DNA of 64,000 bases, taken from the NCBI GenBank assembly GCA_013397435.1, contig VZRG01001060.1, positions 124,001 to 188,000 on the forward strand, read 5' to 3'. This document shows, piece after piece, positions 24,509-38,300 of the stretch (the first letter of the stretch is position 1; each line of letters starts with the position of its first letter). This DNA is from Erythrocercus mccallii. Taxonomy: Eukaryota > Chordata > Aves > Passeriformes > Dicruridae. A program made the translations under genes and the position numbers. The notes below the pieces were generated by a model. That model was not told the origin of the DNA, did no database searches, and saw only the letters and a program-made list of their open reading frames with translations.

Positions 24509-27072
24509 GTGAGTATAACACAAAATTTGCCTGGCTTTTGCAAGACTATTTTAGGGTGCTACTACTTAGAATTTCCATAATTCCAGAGATTAAATTCTGG
24601 TAATTTTGGCATGTTATGCAGCTGTTGGTATCCTTTTAAACCAGGCAACCTGAATAGTTTGTCATGTGAAACAGTAAATTTTAGTTCTACACTAAAGTGA
24701 CTGTAGTTTGAGCTGTTCAGCTGTTTCTTACTAGCTTTGAATAAGTCATGTGATAAAGATTTTGGTTTGCTTTACAATCTCTCATGCATAAATCCATTAT
24801 ATTGAGACACTAGCAAACAGGACTTTCAGATTTTGGCCGCTGTAAGGTACAGTCCCATTAACAGCATTTTGCATAGTATTAAGCAGAAGTTGATCAAGAA
24901 TAGCTGTAGAACTTGAACACAAGGAAACTGGTGAGGTTTTTTGGTCTAGTATACAGTCATAAATACAAAGATTTCAGGTGGTGCTGTCTCATGACCTCAG
25001 TATCTGTCACGAGCTTACCCATAACCTGCAGAGAGGCCTTGAACATCAGTCTGCAGACTTTGTCATTCCTGCTTTCCTCTCTTCTCTACATGAACCTCAA
25101 ACAGCACCACTAAGTTAGTGATGAAAAGTTTTCCTCTGAGTATCTTCTAAAACAAGCCCTTAAAGCTACAGCTGTTGAACTGTTACAGTTCTGTAGTGAT
25201 AATTCAAGAAATATTTCAGTCCCGCTAAGGAAAAAGGTGAGTTTTTGCTCCTGCTACCTCAACACCTGTGAACAGGTTGTCTGTCATATATGAAGGAAAC
25301 ACCTCAAATCTATGGGAAGACTTTTTGTTTTTGTGGCATTTCTCTCATCTCTAGCAGAGGAGTTGTTTAGATTTCCTTGGCTCCCATCCCAACTGTCAAT
25401 AGCATTTTGGGAGTCTATTAAAATAATGTTCTGTACTAGATTAATGCCAGCAGTTGTTTCAGTTTGGTTGGGTTTTCATGGTTTGAGACATTGCCTAATG
25501 CTGCTGCAGTTTTTCATGCCTTCAGGAGTTACCAGAATGCACAACTGCTGTCTTTACGTGGAGTTTTTGTCCTGTGCTCATTCCAGCTTTATGTAACTCA
25601 TTTGCTCAGACTTTGAATAGTGTGGTGTCTGCCACAGAAGTCATTGGAATAAACATCCTTCAGATTTTCCTTAACTTTTCTTTTATGATCTCTTCATAAT
25701 TCTGTTACTAAACCCCTATTTTTCCTTTTTCCCTCTCTGCCCTGTTTGCTGGGGGGCACAGTTAGAATACAGAAATCTGCAGCCTGTCCCAGTGTGCCTA
25801 CAACAGCAGCCTAGTCCTGTTTGCACACATCAGAATGAGGCCTGGGAATGAGTGACCTGGAAACCTGTGGCCCTGTACAGCAGAAAATAATCTTCCAGCC
25901 CCAAGCAAACACCACACATTGAAAATCCTCCTTAGTGCACCTTTTCCTTTCATCCCTTAGAGCTTCATCCTTTTCCCTTATCCTCACACAGCATTTCCTC
26001 CCTGGCCTTTGAGCAACACAACTCTCTCATTCATGTTGCTTGAGTTTTGTAGTTTTATATTTTCATCTTCTTGGTGTTGTCTGTGGAATACTCTCACGCT
26101 GTCTGTTGTCTGCCCTCAGCTCCCATCCAGTCAGAGAGCTCTGAGCATCCTCAGAGGGTTGAGGGCAGAGGAGTGGCTGTTGAGCAGCCAGAACAGTGTT
26201 TCTCCCTGGTCTTCACTGAGCCCAGCTGTTGAGAGGTGTTTAGTCCCTGCATGAGTGCTCTCCCAGGCAGGAATGGGTGTGTGCTGGAGGGAGGGAAGGG
26301 ATCTTCACCCATCTTCCCCCATCTTCACCCAGCTCCACCTCAGATGGGACTGCTGGAATCTCTCTTCCACTTCACCTGTCAAGAGCATTTCTGCTGTGGC
26401 AGAAATGTTGGCATTTCTGGGTGGCAGTCATCCCCTGCACCCTGTAGATCAGAGAAGGCAGTGTCCTTTGCTTGTCACCTGCCCCAGTGCTGGTGTCAGG
26501 TGGAGAGAAAAGCAGGATCAGCCTCAGTGCAAAGCTGCCCTGTCCCAGGTGTTTTTGCAGCCTGTTGTACAGGGCTGTAGGGAGCTGTGTGCCACAGCTG
26601 CTGGTACTGAGGGCTGGAACCCCTTGGGAGCACTTACAGAGCATTTGCTCCAGAGGAAGCCTGAAATCAGCACAGAACAGAGTCTGGACAAAAAAATACT
26701 TTGCCGTTGAGTGGTTCCTGTTGTGGGCTGCAGAAGTCAGTTATCTCAGCTGTGGCACACAAATATCCTGGAAAGATTAGGAGTGTCCCATGGGTGTAAC
26801 TGCCAGCCTCCAGAGCAGCACCTTTCTGAACAGAATGTGCATTCAGAAATTTAGGAACAAAAATATTTACCAAATCTGGGGCTCAGGAGGAAAATTTGGA
26901 GTCAATTTCCTATTAGTGACCAAGAGAAGCAGTGCTCCTCTGCCCTGATTGTTTCAATAATTCATTAAAACTGGTATTGATACTTAGGTGAAAAGCACTT
27001 TGATCATGTTTGAAGAGAAGGGGAGATGTTTTCATATTTTGTTGAAATTAACTGGTATTTCTGGAATTGCAG
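24509..27072 (+). other. SLIT3: SLIT3 intron 2 (2.6 kb)
   Basis: It starts GTGAGT and ends GGAATTGCAG. It is the shortest of the introns seen. The acceptor has a weaker pyrimidine tract than that of intron 1. A GC-richer patch at about 26230-26650 gives overlapping open frames on both strands with no recognisable product. No repeat family was identified. Confidence 0.9.
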
Positions 27073-27144
27073 ACACTTGGAAGAAAATCAGATCAGTGTG
27101 ATAGAACGTGGAGCTTTTCAGGATCTGAAACAACTTGAACGGCT
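27073..27144 (+). CDS. SLIT3: SLIT3 exon 3: second leucine-rich repeat
   Basis: A 72-nt exon between TTGCAG and GTAAGT. It supplies the last base of Leu86, then residues 87-109 (HLEENQISVIERGAF then QDLKQLER) and a split Leu110. IERGAFQDL is a hallmark of the first LRR domain of vertebrate SLITs. HLEENQISVIE and LKQLERL fit SLIT3 better than SLIT2. It continues the D1 curved solenoid, whose full form has an N-cap, several LRRs and a C-cap. All hydrophobic LRR positions are intact. Phase 2 borders again. Confidence 0.95.
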
Positions 27145-29439
27145 GTAAGTATCTGTATTTACACCTATGGAAGAGCTACAGATTTTCTACCTCTATAGTT
27201 ATCCATAATAATATAATGATAATAAAATTAAGAGGGAGAGAGAGATGAGTACCTGCCTAAATTGTGGTTTAAACACAGCTGAATTTACATTACATGATAG
27301 CTAATACTTGAAATAAAATGTAGAGTGGCTGCCAAGAAAATAGACCTGGCAGTGAAACCAGAGTCTCAATGATGTTATCAAAAGGACATTATCTGGGCAA
27401 GTCTTAAAATTGGTATGTAGGGGAAAGATTTTTTAAAAATAATAATTTCATATTATTGTATATTTTTGTATTTTAAATATGTCTATGCAGATAGAAATTG
27501 CAATTTTCTCCTTTGAGAACCACAGTATTTCTAAAAGTGCCTTTATATTTAGTTTTCTGATCAGGTTAATTTCCCCTGAAGTAGGATAATGCCAGTGGAT
27601 TCCAGGGTACCATGGAAGACCTAGTGGAGGGCAGATTGTAGATTTTCTCTGCTTTTAATAGCAATCAAGTTAATTTCTTTTCTTTATTGGAGAAGGTGAC
27701 TGTAAGATGTCTCTTAATCTGGAATCAGTTTATAGGAAACTCCTGGCCCTGCAGGAGTATAAATTTAAATATTAAAAAGGACAAAGTTAATTCTGTATCC
27801 AGTTGCTGCTCTTAGGTGGGTGTGCCCCTTATTGTCATCATTAATTCTGTCTGCTTATGGTGGGAGCAGAACAAAATCTCTGTAAAGCTGAAATACCTTG
27901 GAGAATTATTCTTTGTTAGAGCTAGGTGACCAGAACAATATCACAAGCTGGTTTGGAATGCAGGCTTTTTATGCTTGATTGGTAACTGTTATCTGCAAGG
28001 CATTTCTTGTAGGACTTGTTATTTTCCCATTGATATTTTCTAAAGCAGCTTTCAAGAGTTAAGTGCCCACTAGCAATTATTCAAGAGAAGGCTGGAGTGT
28101 TGAGCTAATGCTGTACTAAAGCTGTTTCAGATGATCTCAGGATTAGATTTGCATTCGAGTTGTTTAATGAGTGCACTGAACATTTAAAATTAATTTACCC
28201 AGTACTTTTGTCATGAATCAGAAAGCTCCATCTATGGCAATAAGGGAGATGAGTTTTAAATTCTGATTATAACAGATTTTCACCTGTGTTCATTTAGAAA
28301 GCACTTTCAGGTGCAGAGTTTTGCCATAGCTGATTTATTTCAGCAAAAAACAACAAACAACCTAGCTTAATTTTCTAAAATTAAACATAGCCTGATCTTG
28401 TAGAATAGTTTTTTCACATGAAGTATCATCTTGAAGAGTCAGTATCCTAACTACCCAGTCCTAGTTTTAAGCTCATTTTATATACATGTGTATACATATA
28501 TAAATAAATCTTTCTCATACCTATATTTAGGTAAAGATTCATGTCGTTTTCTTGTATCTACATTTAGATAAAGGTTCGTATAGTTAAATTCTGAAAGAGT
28601 TTTGAAAAGCTTCCAGGAGAAGGGCTGGCTATTGGTAGCCAGAAACAAAACTCAAGTGTCATCTGTGTGTTGTGTTTCTGCAGAGCCTGCTCTGCCAGCA
28701 GCTGAAGACAATATATATTGTGAAAGCAGAGGGCAGGAAATATGATACCTTTAATAGTGTCTCTTTAAGTCTGTGATGTTTGAAAGTCTCAACTTTTTTT
28801 TTCCTTGCCTGTACGAACTCTTAACTTGGCCTGTTAACCATACTGCATCTCTGCTTCTCTTTTAGGGATGCCTGTCATTAAAATATTTCCTAAATTAATG
28901 TAGTATGAAAGGGAGGTCTGGAAACTTGCAACTTTTTGGTATTTTAGATTAAATCATTTTTAGGACAAAACTATAAATCTGGGTTTTTTGCTGTGAGTCA
29001 GTAGGCTTTGGAGAACGGACTGTGGAAAGTTTGGCGTAACTTACAAAGGCTAAATGGCAACATTTTAGGTAATATTAAAGCTATTTTATTAAGTATTGTC
29101 AAACATTGCAAAATGTTAATGAAGAAAGTATGTTGGTTGCATTTAAAAAAAACCTGGCTTCTTTCCATTTAATTTCTTTCAAATAACAAATAAAAATCAC
29201 TTACATTGCTTCGATTTTTGGAATAATGTTCTTTTTTGATCTATTGAAGTGGATGCAAAAGTAATCATTAACTTATTTTTAAACAAAGCAGCTGCACTGG
29301 GTCAAACTTTAAAGAACAGGAGTAATTTCTATTCCTGGCAAAATAGCACAAATAAAGATATTCATTCAGAGTAACAGTGGAAGTATGTTCCACTCCTCAT
29401 GGTAAGCATTCAAAGGGCTTAAGCTCAGGTGAATATTTG

Positions 29440-30320
29440 GGCTCATTTTATTTTCACTTGTTTGGGCATTGAAGCACTTCCATCGTCATTATCTGAGCAA
29501 ATTAGCAAAATTTTGTTTGACGTGTCCTGTAAAAGTAAACTTCAAATAAAATGCCTTTAGAGCTGATACCCACTGCTGCCAAATGTGCCATGGGGGTGGC
29601 CTTCCAGTTATTTGGATTTACTCTGATTTTTTTTTTTTTTGGTGCGACTTTAAGGCTGAAAATGCAAATAAAGGAGGGTATTGTCAGAATTGATTATTGG
29701 CTCAATAAAATTTGGCCATATCAGCTGAAGAAAGACTATCATGCAAGGTATCCTAAAGCGACAGCACAAAGCTGAGAAATGAAGCACTCTGGAAGGTAGA
29801 AGCCAGTTCTTCTTTTGGCATGTTTGTACTCAGCACTTGGAAAATGCAGGAATCTAACCCGTTGTCTCATAGAAACATTCAGTGCTTTCAGTGAAAGTTC
29901 TGCTGAATCCCAGGATCCTGAATCCTGACAAAGGCCGGTGGTGCTCACCAGAGCGGAAAAGCCAAAATGTTTCCAGTGCTTTTATTGTAGCAAGGTTGCA
30001 TAGCTTTATTCCAGAACATAAAGATTAGTGGTGAGGTAGCTGACCCCTATTTTGGATTTTAGCATTTCAGTTTTATGCTTTGCTATTAACACCGTGGAGG
30101 ATTTTCAGATAAATGATGACAAAATTTCACGCGCCAAGAGGATGAAGAGGCGAATTGGTGGGCCTGAAAGATGAACTGACATTTCTTCCAGAGCCAGATG
30201 TATGTCACACATTTGTGTGAAAAACGAGGCAGGATATAAGACACCAACAGATCCTGACTTTTCCACGGCCAACTGCCAGAAATTGTCACGTAGCTCTGTA
30301 ATCTTCAAAAGAATGGACTT
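29440..30320. promoter_or_regulatory. Candidate conserved regulatory block in intron 3
   Basis: This non-repetitive stretch contains a perfect POU octamer ATGCAAAT (29662-29669), TGATTATTGG, GCTATTAAC and several CpGs (ACGCGCCAAG, GTCACGTAG) that stand out from the CpG-poor intron around it. Retained CpGs and homeodomain/POU motifs suggest selection. Open frames here, such as one at 29551-29775, are short and run through a T14 tract, so coding is unlikely. Conservation is untested. Confidence 0.3.
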
Positions 30321-30415
30321 TGGCTGATGGCTGCTTCTTTCTACTCAAATTAGTGTCTTTAGCAAGCATAAAAGTTCCCAACATCTGAAAACACTAAAAC
30401 TGTGTTTTTGTTGTT

Positions 30416-30431
30416 GGGGGGGGGGGGGGGG
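30416..30431 (+). repeat. G16 homopolymer
   Basis: Sixteen consecutive G residues following TTGTT. Such a run can form a G-quadruplex and is unstable in replication and sequencing, so its exact length is uncertain. Confidence 0.85.
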
Positions 30432-33400
30432 AATGTATAAGCATGGCCAAATCAAATCTTCTCAAAGTTGGGAAAAATAATTAGTTCTAGGAAAATAGCA
30501 AAAAGCTAGAATGCAGATTTTAACCCTGGTATGGTTTTGGTTTGGTGTGTGTGAAGACAGAGGTCAAAAGGGGAATTACATTTGATTTTTAACTGCAGTG
30601 ATGCTACTGTGCATTGAGTCTTTGTAAGCAGCTTCCCAAATGCTTGATTGAGGTATTAAAGTGTATTTGTTTGGCACAGTGTACTGTAAAATTGCTGTTA
30701 GTGACCAGAGATGCTAAGGAAAAGAATAAATTATGTGGTGCTTCACAGTCTGGATTTCATAAATTGTTATTGAAGAGGCTTTAAATAAATCATGTAATAC
30801 AAAAAGCATCTTCCACAATTACTGTGCTGAGTGAGGAGATGGGTAGGTGCTTCAGAGTAGTTGGGAAAGTAATAAAAGCAGTTCTTGCCCAAATAATTGG
30901 GCAGTTCTTCAGTGTTGTAAACAAAAGCCAATCCTTGGCACACGGAGCAGCCCATAGTGTTTGCACAGCGTTTGCAGTTGGGCTGTTTCTGCTGGAGCTG
31001 CATGTGCTACACATTTCAGAGGCCCCATGGATCTGTGAAGATGTCACACAGTTCAAATGTAACCCTTCAGAGAAAAAGCCTTGTTCTTTCTGGTGTCCAT
31101 TTTCCTGTGGCATGGTGGGTAACGCATCCCATTGCAAATCCATGCTCATAAAATGCTTATCTGGAAATGCAGGAGAGCAAAGACACCCTGAAATGGATTT
31201 AGAGCTGTGACTGGGCTTTTAATCAGTTTTATCAATTGTGTATTTCCCTCTTGCTGCTCCAGCTAGCAGAGGTGGGTGGCTTTAGCACCAGGTTTGCTGC
31301 CAGACTGCCCAGGGAGCTGCAGGTGTCTCTTTGCACAATGGACTGATGGATTTCTCTGCTTTCACGCCAAAGACAGCAGCATCCCCCTGGCTCCTGAGGA
31401 ACTGGGTGTGGGATATGTCAGAACCTGAGCTGCACTTTGCTGCTGGGCAGAATTACTGCAGCAGCAGCTGCCTTCATGGGGGAAACACAGTCCTGTGGAG
31501 CCTTATCCCAGGCCACAGTCTGGGTGTCAGTGGTGCCAGCTTTGTAAATGGGGGAAAACTGTTTCTCTTACCTTGCATTTTGAAGCAAATTTAGCATTGC
31601 TTTTCAAATGAGTGTCTGTGTGACTGTTTACAGTGTGAGAAGTCCAACACGATGAGCCAGAATGTTTTGGGTGGGAGTATCTGACAGGGTGTTACTGGTT
31701 TTATTCCTGGATGCTGATGGGACAATCATGGAGAATAGAGCGCTTGGTGCTGCAGAAGGTTTCTAGTATTATTTGCGTCCCTTCAATTTGTTTTTATTCT
31801 CAAGTCTGGGGTTTGTTCAGGGCTTCCCTTTCAGACAATGTCTCTGAATTTATGCGGTAAATTCATGAATTTATTTGGAGGGACTAATTGTTTTGATTTA
31901 CTTGAGTAGAGTCTGACTGCTTTGTTCAAGAATTGTGTTGATTTGGAGTGTGTGTCTGTAAGTTTCTAGGGGCTGTAATTTTTTTGCTGCAGTTTTTGCT
32001 GCTTAAGGATGGACCATGCCATCATCTCTGTTTCATCTGCTGCTTTTGTGACCCTGATAGCAACAGAGTAGCAGCAACACCCTCATGTATCTTTCCATGT
32101 TCCCAAGTTCCTTCCTCACGTTATTGCCCAGAGTTGCACAGCTGGATCCTGCTGCTGGCGCAGGACCAGGAGGCTGCAGGGAGGCTCCATCTCCTCTCTG
32201 TTGTACCTGGAGGGGTCTCCACTTTCCCTTCCTGCAGAGTGCACAAATCAGATCCATCAAAGGCATCTCCACCCAGGGCTGTGGAATGCACCACCCCCAT
32301 CCAGCTGAAAAACTGAGGTGGAAAGGTGGAGAGCTGGCAGATGTGCAGAGGAGGATGCTCCATCCTCCCCTGTGTGCAGCTGCAAACTGGCACTGCTGGA
32401 AGGGGGCTGTGGAGCTGGCTGGGCTGTGGGTCACTCCCAGAAATGGAGATTTGCTGATTTTCACCTGTTGGAAGAAATTAACTGCCTCTCTTTTCTAAAT
32501 CTAATTCTGCCCCTTCTGAACTAGCTGACCTCCTTTTAAATATCAGGGATATGCTGTCCTTTCCATGAGGAGGGCTGAGGTGCTTTGGCAAGCCCTGCTG
32601 TTTTATCATGCCTGGAGCAGAGGTATTTAATGGACCTGCAGCTGCCCCTCAGCCCTGCAGGAGCTCAGGCTGGATTTCTGACTTTAGAGGAGGTCTGTCA
32701 AGTCACCAGTAAGGAATTCCTGTTTCTTATAAGACTTGCTTAACAAAACCCAGGCAAAATCAGTAGCTTCCCTGAGGAATGTGAATTATAACAAGAAGAT
32801 AAAATGATAATAAATGCATATTTTATAATACAATAAATACAACTGTTATTCATGAGCTATGATGGAAGCTGCTCTGCAAGATACAAAAGGTGGCTTGCTG
32901 AGCTGTGTGGTTGATATTTTACCTTTAACATCACACAGGACAAAACCAGTCATGAGGACAGAGTAGCTCTTGTGGATCTATATGGGGGAGTGTGTGTGTC
33001 TACAAATAAAAGGGTGAAATAGAAAAATAGCTATTGACAGATTGAGTGGGAGTGGTGCACTTCAGTCAGCCCCTGGGGAGGAATGCAGGTACCACGTTGT
33101 ACCCAGTCTCACCTTGGCTCAAGCTGACAGCTCATCTTTGGTAATTCTTGGAAGGAAGAAAGGAGCTCATTAATTGTGTATGGCTTTTGGTTCAGCATTA
33201 TGTGCTGCTCTTGGCTCAAACAGCCAGAGTAAATGTTCCCAGGATATGGCTCACATGCTTCACTCATCTGTCAATACTGTGCACTGGCTGCTCTGGAAGA
33301 TTTCACTGAGATGTATTTTTCTTACACTCTTTAAGTACCAGTAATTTAGAGAAATGTCAGTGCTTTGTGCAAGTGATGTATCAGATATGGTCAGGAATGA

Positions 33401-35284
33401 TTATTGTTCTTTTTTATTTAAAGGAGCTCTCTTGTTGCTGTTCCCACACTTCAGAGATCCAATCAACATAAAACTGGGAGAGGAGGGGGATTTGCAGCTA
33501 TTAGTACAAAAAGTCATTTTTTTCTGCAAGGGAGTGTTGCAGGATGTCTGGTACATACATTTCCATATAGAGTCAAGAGTCTCACAACAGTTAAGGACGA
33601 GAGCAAATACTCAAGTAAGGCCAAGTTCATTCAGATGTACCCAGTTTATAGGGTGAATAAAGTGTTCTATCATTTCTATTCATTTTTCAGAAAAAATGTT
33701 CCCTTATTTTATCTTTAGTACAATGGTAATGACCAGGAATGATAAATCATTTTCCATATTTACTGTGAGCAGTAAATGCACATCTCGAAATGAAGGCAGT
33801 CTTACAGCTTTAAGTGTGCTTCACATTTTTATAGTTCAAAGTACGTGACTATCCCTTTAAATTTTGTTGATTCCATATCTGCAACCACCAGTTCTGTCAG
33901 GAATTATTCTTAGTAACTCGTTGAATTTTCTTCAAAAGATCTGCCACAAGGCTGAGGTAACTAGAACCTTGAAACTAGAGAATTCATTAGAACAGCCAAA
34001 TTAAAAAATGGATTTTTTTTTACTAAAACTCTAATGACATAAATTCTGTTCATGGCTAAAACTGAATATGTGTAATATAAATGTGCCCCATAATAACCAA
34101 GTACTCTGTATTCACACAGAGACACTTCTGTAATGTCCCTGCCTCAGTATCTCAAGATTAATTAGTGTTTACTTTCTCCTGCCAATAGGGGCTTGCAGGT
34201 AGAACTTGTTTATTTTTTGGGAGACACAGTGGTTCAAGTGTAAGTATAGATCACCGGTGGAATAAGAGTGTGGTGAAACACACACAAAAAAAGCTGGAAA
34301 TGGCTTCTAGAAGCAAAACCTGGGTCATTTTCAGATGCCCCCAGTCTGTGTTTTGCTTGTCCAGAAAGTCACTGTCCTGTTCAGTGTCTTAATAAAGCTG
34401 TCTGTGGTTCTCTTCTAAGTATTTCAGTAGTTTAAACCACATTGTGAAAAGGTCAGTTGAGTTTTAGAAGCATCACTGGGAATGTGACTTACAGAAGTGT
34501 AAGGAAAAGCTGAAAAAGGAAAAAAATATATCTGGGGCTTTTTTTTTGGAGGCAGACTTTGTCATTCTGTGGGCACTGGGTGCTTGAAAAAGAGCAGTGC
34601 TCAGCTGCTCTGATCAGGGTGTTACCTCAAGTGAGAGGCACCTGTGGCTGGGATCTTGATGTTGGGGATTTTTTCCTTACATTAAAGCTCGTAATTTTAG
34701 TTTTTATTGAAATTAATCAAGCACTACTGCAAGCATTGAAATACGTGTCTTTCCTGCACAGGTGAGCTGGTGTGGTGTGAATACAAGTCATGTGCTTGAA
34801 AATATTTTGTATTTCTTATGATCCATTTCAAAAAACCTAAAAGGTGCCTTTTCCTTTTCCTATGACCCTGTTGAAATTATGACAAGCTGTCAATTTGCCA
34901 AAAATAAATCTGCATTTGCTGCACTTGGGGTTTCAGGACTGAAAAAGCGGGTGCAGATGAATTGAGGAAATCAAGCCCCCAGTCAGCCTGGCAGAACTTG
35001 CTCCCCGTGTCAGCTGTAGGTGTGATAATGTGTGTTCTGCACCCCAGACACTTCCATTGGAATTGTACTTGATGTGAGGGGCACAAACGTTCTGAAATGG
35101 TAAAAAATTCATCTTTCTACTCCAGATGAGTACCTTGCAAGGGGTAGGGCTTGTCTCTGCAATTTGGTGATAAAATAGAAAGAACAGGTAGAAAAGGAAC
35201 TGGAGAACCTTGATCAGCAGATGCTTTGTGAGTCCCCTGCACTGCCTGCTGCTTTGGGTTTCTACTGGACTGTTTTTATTTAGG

Positions 35285-35380
35285 AAAAAAAAAAACAAAA
35301 CAACCAACCAACCAAAACCCCCAAAAAAACCCAAAACCAACCAAATAAAAAAACACACCAAAAAAATCCCACCAAAAAAA
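35285..35380. repeat. A/C-only strand-asymmetric tract
   Basis: Of 96 bases, all are A or C except two T; there is no G. It contains poly-A, CCAA repeats and AAACCC steps. It begins with an A11 run. It may be a decayed poly-A/simple repeat from a retroposon on this strand. The Phe/Gly-rich minus-strand open frame across it is an artefact. Confidence 0.85.
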
Positions 35381-38300
35381 TAATTAGGCCTGTGTTAATT
35401 ATAAATGAGTTCAAAGATGAATTCCTCCCACTCTTCCTTGTCCGTGAGTTTTGTCCGAGAACCCAACTTCTGTGTTTATTTTTATGGGACTCCTGTTGAA
35501 ATAAATTTTAAAGTGGTACCGTAGCTGTCACTTCCTCACCCTTTGGGGGCTATTCAGTGAACGAAATAGTTTTAAGAAGCTACTTCTTCTTTGAAGATGT
35601 GTAGAGGTGATATTTTCTGATAGGGTATGTGCAGCTGGAGGAATGCTGGTTCCTCCTTACTGGGTTTATGCCCTGTGGACTCCAAGAGGGCACAAATAAC
35701 CATCACATTTCATGGCTTGCTCTGTTTGTAGCACATAATTATAGAGTTATACATTACTCAGCCATTTCTGGACAGCCAAGCTCTTGGTTATGGCTGTTCC
35801 AAGAGCAAACCTTTTATTTTTTTTTTTTTGCAAACATTATTAAAAAAATAGAAAATTAAAAATTGGCCCTTTTTTTCCAAGGGAAGCCATTAGCAGCTCT
35901 GTCAATAGGCCAGCACAGGAGGAGTTCAAACACAGGAAAAGTGCAGGGGAGGCTGAGGGCAGGAGGAAGGAGCAGGATGCAATGCTTCAGTGAGAGGGTT
36001 TGGTTTGCATTAGTACCTCTGACCAGGGCCACAAAACAACGAGGTTTATTTTAACAACGTGAAAATAAACGGACCTGATTTCATCAAAAACGTTGTTGTA
36101 ATAGGTCACTGACCCACAAGAACTCATGGAAAAACAAATTTGGGTCTCATTTATGCAGACAAGAGGTTCTCTAACCACAGGATTCCTGAGCTTCCGAAAG
36201 CAGTGGTTACACAGCAAGTGGAATAAGGACACTGCCACTGCAGTGCAGCCGTAATTCAGCTGGAGGAGCTGATCAGCACTGCACGTTACACCAGAGCTTC
36301 TAAACATTATTCTTTTCTGTGGCCTGTTTGTTTGATTTTAGCAGGTTTTTTTTCATACTTGATGAAGATTTATGAGGATATTTGCTTAAGCAAAACACTT
36401 AAGGATTTAGCAGTCATTTCTTCCAGATCTGTAGGAAATGCTTAAGTGTCTGTGTTACTGTTGGGTAAGAACTGCTGCATCAGTGGTCTGGAATTATTTG
36501 GGTGAACTTTATTTAGCTTAAATAATTGCATCAAAAGGGTTTTGCTTTGAGCTTCTTCATATTAGAAGATTATGCTGCTTGCCATCCCAGAAATACCCTA
36601 AGTGTTGGCTGAATTTCGTGTTGTTGAGCACAGCAATCCTTAAATAATCCTGCTCCTGAGTGAAACGATGATGATTCTGAGCACTTAACCTCCTTTTGTC
36701 CTTGGAGAATACATGAATATGTGGGTCTTGAAGTCTCTATGTCATTCATGGATCAGATCAGTCCAGTCTTGGCTTTGCTTTTCCTGTGGCACAGTTCCCC
36801 TTTCAGCTGTGTCTGTTGAATGGGAGCTCTCCTCAAGCTGCACCTTCCTCCCGCAGGGAACAGAACAAACCAGTCCATGTTGGTTTACAGCTAACTCCAT
36901 GTTAGTGTCATGTTCTCAGTTCCTCGGAGATAATCTCTTCTCTGGATCTTTCTGCTTGTGTCAAGGTGTTCTAGTATGAGGATCCCCCAAAAAATGAGAG
37001 GATTTTGGATTCATGTAGACATTAGGGACAGTCCATGTACATTTCCACACTGGTGTTTGGTAACTGTGAGTGGAATAGATATCCTGTAGTGTATTAGGAA
37101 TTCAGGAGAGAAATGGGAACTGCAAGGTACTGAAACACTTCAGAAGAGCTGATCCCTGCATTTGCAAACCTTCTGGGAAAGCGGATCAGAGGAATTATCA
37201 CAGAAATTGGGCACTCTCAGCTTTTAGACAAGGTGGTTTTTGTGACTGGTTACCCTTGTGGCTTGCTCAGGAGCTGATGTCCTTTGGCTGAGCAGTGATA
37301 GGCAATTCCCTCTGCTGACAGAGGAGCTGAGAGCTGGTTCTGTTTGGACAGGGCAATACCTTGTTGGGATTGGCTTTTTGGTTGTCACATTGGACTCAAG
37401 TGTGCAGTGTGGTGCTCTTTGTGCCACTTTATCATTTCCTTATAATCATTCCATTGACTTGGGAGGATGGACCCTTTTTTTCAGCATCCAGTTTGATTTC
37501 AGCAGGACATGATCCTGCAGGTCTTCATTTTCTCCTGGTTCTGCTTGGCACAGATCCCTGGGAGAAGGAGCACCACAGTGCCCCAAGCATTCCTTACTAT
37601 ATATGGATGGTGTGGGGAGCAGGGCTGGTGTTGCCTTATTCAAACAGGAACAGGGTTCTGTTTCTTCTGCTAAAAATTGCAGTAATAGTTGTACTGACAA
37701 GTTTGCCTGCTAATTGTTCATAGCAATTTCTGACTTCTAGAAATAATATAAACTATTAAGGCTTGTCAGGTGGCATGGCTTGGAAATGTGAATGCTGAAA
37801 TTTACTTTTTTCCTTTCTTCACAGGCTTTCAGCTTTTTCCTGGTATAAAAAAAATGGTTTAATCATGTCTATGTTACTGTCTTTATAAAAATTGATGAAA
37901 TATTAAAAGTTACGGACATTTAGGGGTACTCCAGTAGATTATGTTCCTTAGATTATGTTCCTGTTCTTTTCACAATAGTCAGTAGAGTAATGAAAAAATA
38001 ACCCTGTTTTTGTCATTCTGTATGAGTGTTTTGAAGTTACAAACTGTGAGTTCCTTTTTTTTTTAGATTTGAAAGAGGAGAACTTTCTCAAAGCTTTTCA
38101 GAAACTTGAGACGCAGCTTCAGCAGAGATCATCTCTGTTGAGGGTTTATGGCTCAAGCTTTTTTGGCTTCTTCAAATGATAGTTAAAAGAAATGGTGAAT
38201 TTTTGTACATTAAAATCTGCTGCAGGCAGGTATAAGCTGTGATACTCAGTATGTAACCCAGTAGTTCTGTAAAGTTGCTGTTAAGGGACTGTGCATACAC

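Noticed and set aside
29551..29775. 74-codon open frame
   Set aside because: It passes through a T14 run giving a Phe stretch, and lacks domain similarity.
34933..35361. 142-codon minus-strand frame resembling a membrane protein
   Set aside because: The hydrophobic part is only the translation of the A/C tract's complement.
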